A stretch of 16,847 nt of DNA, taken from assembly GCA_900618425.1 (NCBI GenBank), contig UZAN01050117.1, forward strand, positions 3,571 to 20,417, in the 5' to 3' direction. Of the stretch, positions 8,430-16,564 are shown in pieces. Origin of the DNA: Echinostoma caproni. Its lineage: Eukaryota > Platyhelminthes > Trematoda > Plagiorchiida > Echinostomatidae. Within the stretch, counting starts at the first letter, position 1, and each line of letters starts with the position of its first letter. Both the position numbers and the translations under genes were made by a program. The notes beneath the pieces are model-generated. The model saw only the letters and a list, made by a program, of their open reading frames with translations. It ran no database searches and was not told the origin of the DNA.

Positions 8430-8750
8430 CATACTACAGTCAGCAACAGCTCATCCACAGTAACTGTTACTTCTTATTATTCGCGGTCTAACCATTACTA
8501 GTCGGATCTCTTCTATTCCTGTGAATGAGTTAGCTATAAAGCTTTCAGGGTATCATATAACATCCTGTATGAAATTTCTCACAGATCCTGACCACCCATT
8601 GCAAGCAGAACTGACACATTGTCGTTCTCATCATTCAACACTCCCAATTCCGTCAAACTTCATCTCGAATTAACGCTTACCGCAATTCACCTATACCGTA
8701 TCTTGCTCGTCTACTCATAAACAATGAGCAGAAAATAAGTGAACCTTGTA
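8430..8750 (+). mobile_element. LINE C-terminus, same family as 6962-8060, opposite strand
   Basis: The plus strand encodes LTITSRISSIPVNEL, then MKFLTDPDHPLQAELTHC, then in a shifted frame SRINAYRNSPIPYLARLLIN. These match ISRVSSIPLKEL, DSTHPLHADLTSC and SRINIYHNSTVPSLARILVN of the minus-strand LINE in order and spacing. The frameshift lies near 8640-8665, where a few residues are missing. Only the C-terminal piece remains; the polymerase core is gone. The 3' limit is unclear, and the pentanucleotide run of the other copy is absent. Confidence 0.78.
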
Positions 8751-9070
8751 TTGTAACCTTGGGTTATAAAATGTCCCCATGTCTGTAAAAACTTTTCTAC
8801 CTGTTGATTATTTACATTGTGACGGTTAGCGTGTATGATTTTTTTAACTGAAATGTGAGCTCCAGTGCTTACAAGCTAAACACAATACACAATACATTAT
8901 AGATTTTGACCGTAGTATATACCTGAAGAGATAGAGCCACCGTTTTCCGGAAAAAAAATCGTACAACACTGTGTTCTTTGTTTACATCGGGAAGAGATTG
9001 AGTATTCTTGTTTTTAATTGGATTGACACAGAGCATTGAAATGAAAAACGATCGTTTCACTCAAACTAAC
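8751..9070. other. AT-rich intron end next to the helicase splice donor
   Basis: No gene is visible. This is the 5' part of the 4.9 kb helicase intron on the minus strand and may include the tail of the plus-strand LINE fragment. Confidence 0.4.
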
Positions 9071-9490
9071 TTGGCTTTCTGAGCTTTTCTCCGCGTGCCA
9101 CCGATGAGTATACCGGGGACAATGCGCACACACGAGTGACAAAGTGTTTGAAACACTTCAAATGTTTGTGTCGCCAACTCTCTAGTTGGTAGAACAACCA
9201 AAGCCAGTGGTCCATCGGTCCTCGTGACCAATGGGTCTACATTCATTAATCTCGATAGTAACGGGACCGCATAGGCCAGTGTTTTCCCGGATCCCGTCTG
9301 AGCACGAACCAGAGCGTTCCGTGAACCCATTAATGGAACAAAGGTGGCTTCCTGAATAGCTGTAAGACGAGAAATCTTGAATTTGTCGGAAAGACATCCG
9401 ATGATATGGGGGTGCACTCCGAGGGTTGAACAAACTTCTTTCCAATCTTTGTTGGAGAATACCGGTTCGATTAACGGATCGACTCGAATA
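9071..9490 (-). CDS. DDX31: DDX31-type DEAD-box helicase, internal exon (Q motif, motifs I and Ia)
   Basis: This 420-base exon is the most upstream helicase exon I can identify. It starts with the last base of a split codon and reads IRVDPLIEPVFS, then a LGVHPHIIGCL segment equivalent to the family's 'LGLHPHLI', a Q motif (LTAIQEATFVPLM), motif I AQTGSGKT (9303-9280, Walker A, ATP binding), motif Ia PTRELA (9189-9172) and the GG block LIGGTRRKAQKA. Human DDX31 has the same order and spacing, with a TDGPLALVV-type stretch before motif Ia. The acceptor is TTTATTTTGTAG and the donor AA|GTTAGT at 9070. Two leftover bases join one base of exon 4126-3864 to make asparagine, restoring the KAxLRKGIN context. 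The start codon must lie upstream; the ATG-like GTG at 9417 is internal. Confidence 0.95.
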
Positions 9491-9790
9491 CTACAAAATA
9501 AAGCATATCAGAATTGCACATCGTTACGATACACCTGCAATGTCACCATTAATGGAAGGAACTTAGTAAATACCTCAGGCCTCCAAAAACGCTAGATAGC
9601 ACAAATAGCAAACATGAAGAAACTGTAGCTGAAATTCATCAGTCAGAAATGCAATTATGATGGTAACAAGGCTTAAGATCTATCACCATTTCTGAAATAA
9701 TGAAATTCAAAATGACACCAACCCATAATGACAACAGCTTGTTAGCTTTTAAGTGCACAGTGTGGCGAGAACAAAAGTACCGGGAATGTC
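9491..9790. other. Intron upstream of the helicase exon, no recognisable gene
   Basis: I find no exon or repeat here. Any N-terminal helicase exon should lie at higher coordinates on the minus strand. Confidence 0.35.
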
Positions 9791-10300
9791 ACTCCATTCC
9801 GGCGAGCTATTTGGTGAACCTCCGAAAGCCTCAGTATGGTCAGGAGGTGGGTGTCTAGGGTTGCGGCTGGTCACCCTTCCNTCCGCGAAATTTTCCCATG
9901 CAACTCAACCTCTTGAATAGCCTCTGCTGAGGAAGCGGAGGTGTTCTCTCACGAAAGTGAGAGGACGAAAAGCCGGGGCTATAACCGGGTTGGTGAAACA
10001 CTAGCAGTTCATCTAGGGGAGTTGGCCAAAAACCATGACTCCAAACCAACCAAGAAGAGGCGTACTAACCACGAACACACCTTCCTGGTCACCGAGTGGA
10101 TTGGGTATCGAGGTGCATTGAGCTGCTTGTATGCTTGACGCCGTACGAAGGGCGTATGACCGGATAAACTGGACGCCGTCCTCCAAAGGATAGTGGTATT
10201 CCCACACCGCTCCGCTGCCTTGCGGGTCAGACTTTGGCTAGCCGAAGGATCTGGTTATTGGTTCCTCAGGAGAATTCACCTGCCTTGGGCTGAGCAACCT
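9791..10300. repeat. GC-rich repeat-like segment with a strong RNA-type hairpin
   Basis: This segment lacks supportable ORFs. A 10-base-pair stem capped by GAAA lies at 9943-9966 and is followed at once by another GAAA. An ACGCC/GGCGT stem lies near 10138-10154. Its end at 10220-10266 matches 2620-2665 in the same orientation, so part of it is an interspersed repeat. One unresolved base is at 9882. It could be the untranslated region of an unrecognised retroelement. Confidence 0.5.
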
Positions 10301-10399
10301 AGCAGTATTCTGCCCACATGCAAATCATGGAACGTTTTTCTTTCTATAAAGATTCCTGTACCGTGATTTGTTTGGCACAGTCTGGCATATATATATACT

Positions 10400-10560
10400 A
10401 TTTGGTGACATGTGTAACGCTCCCCAACCAGCGTAATATATGGATATCGACGATTTGCTTGCGATTACCTAAAACTGCGTCTGGTCCCAGTATTGCTTGT
10501 CCGATTACCCCCACCAGATCCTTGCAATGCGGCATAGACAGCGGCGTTCGAAACGTGAGT
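10400..10560 (-). mobile_element. RTE-like LINE C-terminal fragment (copy 2)
   Basis: The minus strand encodes ERRCLCRIARIWWG near 10550-10508 and, in another frame, IVDIHILRWLG at about 10460-10425. These match the '-RCLRSIARI-WE-' and 'LHRLRWLGHV' blocks of trematode RTE-like elements. The plus-strand stretch TGGTGACATGTGTAAC then CCCCAACCAGCGTAATATATGG (from 10404) aligns with TGGTGACATGCGTAAC then CCCCAACCAACGTAATCTATGG at about 1589 in copy 1, so the two copies are related at nucleotide level. The rest of the element, including the 3' hairpin tail, is missing. Confidence 0.75.
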
Positions 10561-11219
10561 CTATATACTATTTTCGTAATTATCAAGTTTCTGCGTCTCA
10601 AGGCATCAGCTGGCTTAACTGCTGCAGCACATACTGATTCTTCTCAAACATCCGCATGTCGCGACGGCGCCACAGGTGTCTTTACTTTACTTTACGGTGA
10701 CCGGCTCCTGGAGGAAGATAGGCCGGCTTCATGGATATCAAGTGAATATCCATGAAATTTCTCAGGAGTTAGGTACAGAGAAACGTCCCCAGCGTCACCC
10801 GGCTTTAGGTTGAGGTAGTATCTCTAGGCTATGCACATCAAAGTACTAACTGCAAGGCAGAAGGAAGGTAGCGCATGGTTGCCGGTGGCACTCTGGGAGG
10901 GGGAGCTCATACGCTATCGACGGTTTCTAGCTGAATGAGGGTCCATCCCGGATGTGTACGGAATCATTACCTTGACCGTTGAGTCGTGAAAGCGACTTCG
11001 TCCGCCCAACACGTACGTTAGACACCGACTCGCCGGGAGTTGAGCTCCTGGTCACTCTCGACTTGGTTTGACCCGCCTGTCGAGCTGCTTACCGAGGTGT
11101 GGACGCTGTTGCATCCAAACAGCTTCTTGAAGCCACAGATGAGAGATGAGCGCCTGGTGGAGACCAAAGAATGAAGGATGCCCCAAAGGGGCCGACAGCC
11201 TTCCAAGTCAGAGGTGCTA
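10561..11219. repeat. Repeat-like segment, no supported ORF
   Basis: This stretch contains three TTTAC units at about 10680-10694 and a perfect 11-base-pair inverted repeat at 10728-10756. The rest, up to about 11219, has moderately high GC and reads like an untranslated retroelement segment, but I cannot name it. Open frames here are short and show no motif. Confidence 0.4.
10728..10756. repeat. Perfect 11-bp inverted repeat with 7-base loop
   Basis: TTCATGGATAT (10728-10738) is the exact reverse complement of ATATCCATGAA (10746-10756), separated by CAAGTGA. It could be a hairpin in a retroelement transcript; the role is unknown. Confidence 0.85.
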
Positions 11220-12017
11220 CTAATACCGAGTACCCCATACACTTTTTTGTATGCAAATCGACACTATTCGTAATGCGTCCGCCGGGTGAGATATAGATGC
11301 TTCAACAATTTTTCCCACTTTCTCCATTACCACCCTGGTTACCGTGAGGTGGGGGGGGATAGACAAACCCATTATTTGAAGGTGTAAAACGCATACCGAA
11401 CATGAATACACGCACTTAAATTACCTAGATAGAGTTCGATAGTATTCCGTAATTTGTAGGCTCACGGCTAACTGAGAATCACTAGTTTATCACCTTCAGT
11501 TTCTCTCAAGGAAAAATGAGGATCAAGCAAATATATTCAGGTTGTGAAACAGCGATGACGAAGGTGAGAGTGAGACAATCGTCAATGGCATGATACGTGG
11601 AATGCAGTAGTCAATCCGGAAATTTCAGTGAAAAAATTAATGTTACCGTATGCGTTCAGATTTAGTCTTGCTAACTGTTTCCATTTATCCAAGTATCATT
11701 GTTAAACATTTTGTCGACTGATACTTTCAATGCTAAAAGAGCATAAGCAATTGCATTTGGTCCAAAATTTGAGACATTGAGCCCCATGGAAATTTACTCA
11801 CTAGGTAATTGAGGACCTCGGATAAACTCGTTTATGCAACGATTAACATTAACATTTACGCTTTACCATGGTAAGCGATCCATATGGACGTGACTCGCTT
11901 TCTTACTAGATCGAGGTCAAGTACCGCCGCGGTCGTTCATTCCCTTTAAAGTTCACTTGATCACCTGTATATGATAAAACGGTCCCAGAACGGAAGAGCA
12001 AGGGAACATCACCTCCC
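11220..12017. other. No recognisable gene
   Basis: A run of G at 11350-11357 and AT-rich sequence are the only obvious features. A minus-strand open frame at 11220-11411 has no motif. The gypsy reverse transcriptase that should precede the RNase H domain is not visible, so this is probably unrelated or heavily eroded sequence. Confidence 0.4.
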
Positions 12018-12589
12018 ATGGTTGAAACCGACGCATCCGACATCGCAATAGCGAATCAGGATGGACGTACGATCGCTTTCTTCTCACGTAGCTTGTCCCC
12101 TAGTGAGCGCCACCACCCAGCGATCGAAAGTGCGCAATCGTAGAAGCTCTAAAGAACTGGAAACATCTAGTCGGGAACCACTTTACTCTTATCGCGGACC
12201 AACGTTCAGCTGCCTTGATGTACAACAAACAGCACAAAGATAAAGCGAAAAACGATAAAATTCAACGATGGAGATGGCTATCATACTTTCACTACGACAT
12301 CCAGTACCGGCCTGGAGGGGACGGAGGGGGCAAAATTAAGCTGCCGACATATTCTTCCGAAACCGATGTATTTCGGCCATGTCACACACGGACTTGAAAC
12401 AGTTACACAACACTCATATATTTTTGTTATTTGGAGTGCCGTCTTATGTTTATTCTGATTGTGGCACTGCCTTCATGCCGGGTGAACTGCAAAGTTTCCT
12501 CCACATAAGGGAATGGCAACCAGCAGGACAACTCCACACAATCCACGGGATAACGGACAAATCGAAAGATTAAATGGAACGCTGTGGAT
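12018..12589 (+). mobile_element. Ty3/gypsy retrotransposon relic: RNase H and integrase fragments
   Basis: RNase H begins at 12018 with VETDASDIAIAN, followed by IAFFSRSLSPSERHHPAIE, then in a shifted frame WKHLVGNHFTLIADQRSA, and then KNDKIQRWRWLS and DIQYRPGG. This order is the Ty3/gypsy RNase H domain, with the catalytic D of TDAS and the E of the AIE block kept. From about 12395 an integrase core piece follows: LFGVPSYVYSDCGTAFM holds the second catalytic Asp, and DNGQIERLNGTLW (about 12548-12588, in another frame) holds the catalytic Glu. The zinc-binding domain and first Asp of the integrase are missing between about 12340 and 12395. There are at least three disruptions. The integrase is cut at about 12589 by the following LINE. 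Confidence 0.85.
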
Positions 12590-13780
12590 GGCCCAACCAG
12601 TATGGTTTTGTGCAGAAGTCCTGCTTGTCAAACTTGCTGGACTTCATGGATGAGATCACCCAAAGGCTTGACCGAGGGGAGCGTGTGGAAGTCTGTTACC
12701 TAGATTTCCAAAAGGTATTTGACTCAGTCAACCACCGACTGCTGATCGAAAAACTAAAGACATTCCGTCTGTCCGAACAGGTCGTCAGATGGATTACGGG
12801 GTACTTACTTGGTCGGTCCTTCTATGTCAGAGTAGAGGGTGAAATTTCCACTCGGGGAGCAGTCTGTAGTGGTATGCCCCAAGGGTCCATGCTGGGACCT
12901 CTACTATTCTTCATCTACATAGACAACCTGACGAAGAGGATAGTACACTCCTCCTTTCCGTTTGCCGATGACGCCAAAATCATCGGTGACCCCATTCAGG
13001 ATGACCTGGCCGAAGTCCAGAAGTGGACGGAGGAGTGGCTGTTGCCGCTAAATGGTGGCAAGTGCAAACAGCTACTCTTAGGGGGATTCCTCACAGAGAC
13101 GAGAGTGATAAATGCCATGGTGCCCACACCGGTGGATATCATTTTTGAGATCAGGGACCTGGTTACCATCATGCACGGTTCCTTCCAGCCTACAAGACAG
13201 TGCCAGCTATCCTCAGCAAAGGCTTCGAAGGCGCTGTTCTTGTTGAGAAGAGCAGTAGCATCGGGGGATCCTGCAGTATTACTGCCCCTCTGCAAGGCCC
13301 TGATGCGACCACACCTCGAATACTGCGTGCAGGCAGGGGCGACAAACCTCGTGCGCGACCAGTGCTCTAGAACACGTCCAGAGATGTTTCATTAGGCTTT
13401 GCCTTGCCCTGCGGATGATGTCGTACCCGGGACTACTGAGAGAGCTAAACTTGTTTTCCCTACCTCATAGACGAATGAAGGTGACCTAATAGAGGTTTTT
13501 AAGATACTGAAGGGACTCTCGCAGCCTAACAGGCAACTCTCCTCCCTCAGTGAAAACCCATCCCTAAGAGGACACCAGCTGAAGCTGGTCAAAAATCGTG
13601 CATCGAAAAAGGGTAAACTACTTCTCTCATTGAGTGGTCAATGCCTGAGGTTATCTCGGCGTCCACGCTGAAACTGTTTAAAAAGGGCTTGATGAGGTGT
13701 GGGACGTAACCTTCCCCGAATCAGCCTAAGGAAAAAATCTTAAGTTCTTGGTGGTACCTACATCTTTAGCTTTCCAAAAC
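12589..13780 (+). mobile_element. CR1-like LINE, 5' truncated, inserted in the gypsy integrase
   Basis: A long frame to 13395 encodes a CR1-type reverse transcriptase from the finger domain on: QYGFVQKSCLSNLL, VCYLDFQKVFDSVNHRLL (motif A, catalytic Asp in YLDF), GMPQGSMLGPLLFFIYIDNL (motif B), FADDAKIIGD (motif C, both Asp kept at about 12964), then WTEEWLLPLNGGKC and KALMRPHLEYCVQ. A frameshift near 13365 and another near 13484 lead into LRELNLFSLPHRRMK, GDLIEVFKILKGL, RGHQLKL, and finally PEVISASTLKLFKKGL with a TAA at 13707-13709. The endonuclease and N-terminal part are absent. The 3' limit (about 13780) is a guess; no terminal repeat is seen. The frame starting at 12574 is not a true start. 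Confidence 0.88.
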
Positions 13781-14697
13781 AAGGCCCTTCCCCCATCTTC
13801 TTTATTATTAACTATATCATTCCAATATATTCAACTACCTTCACCTCGCTTGTCTAACTCCAGCACCCCACATCCTCCCCCGTACTAGCTTGCTTTCCTT
13901 TTCGCATCTTAACCTATCTTCACATGCCCGCAGGTTCTCTACTATTTGCTGGAGGGGTAATCGGACCTTCTGGTTAGCCTGTGACTGATCAGCTGGGGCT
14001 GTTTTCATCGACAGCAAAACGGATTGGCGTCCTTGCTCCGCGGCCGTATCCTTACACAACCAAGGACCGATCAACTCATAGTCGAAGCATTACGAGAGAT
14101 ATAGGTGGCCCGTAGATGCAAGTGTAGTGACCAACCACATCCCATTCTGCATGTACCTTTCCTCCTGTGGATCTCTTTGTTTTAAATCGTAAAATACCGT
14201 TTTATCACACCAAGGCCACCCCGTTGGTCAGCAGGTGTTTGCTTTTACTTTCCGCACGCTTGCTCACGCCTCTGCATCTGTCTCTTGCTCTGCAGATTGT
14301 TACAATACAAGTCGTCCTCCGTTTCGTGAATCGCCTCGTTCTCTTTTCGCACGGAAGTACGTTTCCGGCCTATACGTATCACCTCGGGGTATTGATAATC
14401 TAGTACCTACAAACTGATGAGCTCTCATTGTATTTTATTTACGTTGGCAATTTTTTTTTCGGAGAAATTTCAATTTCTTTGGGTCACATTTCCGCTAAAT
14501 TGTCCGCACATCTATTTCCACGGAGCCGCTCTCGTTCGTATAATTTTAGATTATTTTTATCTCCAGTTTGCGGTTTACCCCTATTGGAGTTTTTTTTTCC
14601 ATTTTCGCTTTTCCAATGTAGTTTATATTATAGGTACTATTCGGTCATATTTTTGTAACCCGTTCGACAATCGCATATTATATATTTACGCTTAGGT
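13781..14697. other. T-rich region before gypsy gag; possible LTR or leader, not proven
   Basis: No protein can be supported. The 14420-14697 part is pyrimidine-rich on the plus strand with T runs at 14452 and 14590, and hydrophobic open frames there only reflect that composition. Its position directly upstream of gypsy gag suggests an LTR and leader, but I see no matching repeat elsewhere in the window and no convincing primer-binding site. The left part may be the CR1-like LINE 3' UTR. Confidence 0.35.
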
Positions 14698-15618
14698 ATG
14701 ACTAGCCCCGATCAAAAGTCCTCCATAGACAGCGAAGCACTCTGGGCCCAAATCAGGGCCCCTGAGTTCATGTCCGAGGATCCGAAAGCATTCTTCGCAA
14801 TTCTGGAATCGCGACTCCATGAAGCTCGCATCACCGAGTAACTGTCCCGTTGTCACAAGCTGTTGTCCGCGATCCCGCGGGACATGCTTATCAACTTCAG
14901 GGATATTTACATGGATATCCCTGCGCACAACCCGTATGACGTGCTCAAAGAAGCACTCCGTCGTATGGCAGTTTCAGAAGAGAAACACATTCAGCTCCTC
15001 CTGTCAGGGATCCAATTGGGAAACCATAAGCCGTCCCAGTTGTTGCGTCAAATGCGTGCGTTAGTTGGCAACACCATGCTCGACGACTCCGTACTACGCC
15101 AGATTTAGCTTCAACGGCTTCCGCCACACGTCCAGAGTATTCTGAACGTTTTCGCACACGCCCATAGTCTAGACGAACTAGCTGAGGCTGCTGACCGAGC
15201 AATGGAGCAGGCTCAACTTTTTCAGCCCTCGTTGGCGAACATCGGGAGCCCGGAGCCAAACTCCGTTCATCAGTCGATCCTCAACCCTACTCCCGGTAAG
15301 CACTCCTCCCCCCTCCCCTCCCACGAGCCCACGACAGAAGTGCAGCTATTGTCTCAATAGTTGGGCGACCTCTTATCCATGGCCACTATGCAGGCTACCC
15401 GCACGACCCGTAGTAGAACCCGGTCAAGTAACGAGCGCAGGCGAATCCCATTTAGGAGCGGCCTGTGCTATTACCACAGACGTTTCGGAAATCAAGCTGG
15501 GAAGTGCGAACCGCCGTGTTCGTTCAAAAACCAACGGAAAATATTAGGCCGGCAGGTCACGGCGACTACCTCAACCGGCTCGCCCACCCCCTTGTCGTCG
15601 TCTTTTTATCTACGATAG
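14698..15618 (+). pseudogene. Ty3/gypsy gag with CHCC zinc finger (three in-frame stops)
   Basis: The frame opens with ATG at 14698 and holds a capsid-like sequence: PEFMSEDPKAFFAILESRL, NPYDVLKEALRRMAVSEE, LGNHKPSQLLRQMRAL and LQRLPPHVQSILNVFA. These are the conserved steps of gypsy Gag proteins ('P-LWF---E--F', 'NPYD-LK--L', 'G-RKPSQLLR-M', 'FLQRLP--V'). Near the C-terminus (15466-15519) a zinc-knuckle-like motif has the spacing C-X2-H-X9-C-X3-C, a CHCC arrangement rather than retroviral CCHC; this type is known from CsRn1-related elements. In-frame stops at 14839, 15106 and 15358 and a final stop at 15616 make it non-functional. The frame is otherwise continuous for about 306 codons, so decay is by point mutation and is probably fairly recent. 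Confidence 0.87.
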
Positions 15619-15985
15619 CTCGTCCAAGCTGAGGTTTATGGTAGATACCAGAGCGCAAGTCAGTATAATCCCGTTCACTAAACAGGATGCTGCCAACCCA
15701 GCAGCACTAACTTTGCATGCAGCCAACGGTACCTCTATCCAAACCTATGGACAGCGGCTACTGAACTTAGACCTAGGTTTAAGACGCGTCTTACCTTGGG
15801 TTTTCGTGGTCGCTCGGGTTCCTTACGCCATACTTGGCCTAGACTTTCTACAGTACCACGGTCTAATCGTAGATCCCCGCAAGCGACAGATAAGGGATCC
15901 ACAGGAGGAAAGGTACATGCAGAATGGGATGTGGTTGGCCACTACAGAGCTTCCCCCCTACAAGGCTAGGGAGAGCCTTCGATAA
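15599..15985 (+). pseudogene. Ty3/gypsy protease domain (active site DTG changed to DTR)
   Basis: This frame is +1 relative to gag and overlaps its end by about 20 bases. It reads RLFIYDSSSKLRF, then MVDTRAQVSIIPF with the aspartyl protease site at 15644-15652, then LHAANGTSIQTYGQRLL, LRRVLPWVFVVARV and YAILGLDFLQYHGL. These match gypsy proteases, where the active site is DTGA and 'ILG-DFL' precedes the second conserved turn. Arg replaces the Gly next to the catalytic Asp-Thr, which should abolish activity. The frame runs to a stop at 15983-15985; reverse transcriptase does not follow, so the element is truncated. The gag-protease frame change could be natural programmed frameshifting or a mutation. 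Confidence 0.87.
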
Positions 15986-16562
15986 GGGTGCATGCATTGT
16001 TTGCTGCGGTTTGCAAGTCCAAAAAATAGGATCGCTTGGTGCGTTGCCACGTAAATATTGGGAATTAGTTGTCGAATTGGTTCCAAGTGATGTGGCAGGG
16101 GTTGCTGGCCCACAAAAGAAATGTGGGGAAATGAAAATGTCAAGGAAAAGCGTCTGCAGGTCCGTCGTCGTTTCGCTACTAGCCCCGTTTTGGTTTGTCT
16201 TCAGAGGAAATAGGAGGACCGTCGCAGCTGGGCACGAGCCAGTAAAAAACTGACGGGGCTGTCAGAAAAAGGCCTTCGATACGCATTTTGGGCTGGAGCG
16301 GTGGGAAGGGTGGAGAACGTGCCAATCTTCTTTCTTGCTGCGTTCTCCTGGTCGAAGTTTTCTTCTCGGGTTTTGAGGTCTCTTCGTTTTCTTGACTGAG
16401 GATTTACTAGAACAGAGAGAAGACAAGTACTGCGAGATGTTAACATTTCTTTTAATCTCTTCAGTCGTTTCAACGTAAAACAATCTGATATTTATACAAG
16501 CAATTTTTGATAACTACAGTGGTAAAACGGACAACAGTCAGGGAAGCGGGGGAGAGGGTGGG
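15986..16562. other. No firm gene; possible basic exon on the minus strand
   Basis: The gypsy relic stops and no known domain follows. On the minus strand a strong polypyrimidine tract ending in TTCTAG lies at about 16422-16408, followed by an open frame rich in Lys and Arg (KKTKRPQNPRRKL), and a TATAAATA sequence lies at 16497-16490. This could be an upstream exon of the helicase gene, whose family often has a basic N-terminus, but I see no specific similarity. Confidence 0.3.
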
Positions 16563-16564
16563 GT

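Noticed and set aside
11220..11411. Minus-strand frame as an upstream helicase exon
   Set aside because: It shows no similarity to helicase N-termini and no convincing splice borders, and it includes a homopolymer of eight C.
12574..13395. The 273-residue open frame as a host gene
   Set aside because: Its motifs are those of a CR1-type reverse transcriptase, its start is an internal codon at an element junction, and the coding sequence continues in other frames after its stop.
13841..14074. Minus-strand frame of 77 codons as a gene
   Set aside because: No motif is recognisable; it lies just beyond the end of the CR1-like LINE and is probably antisense to its 3' UTR.
14167..14695. Hydrophobic plus-strand frames as membrane proteins
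   Set aside because: The sequence is T-rich and several frames are open at once, which is typical of a leader or LTR and not of a gene.
14698..15618. Stop codons in gag as programmed read-through sites
   Set aside because: There are three separate stops plus a broken protease site, which fits decay better than regulated suppression.
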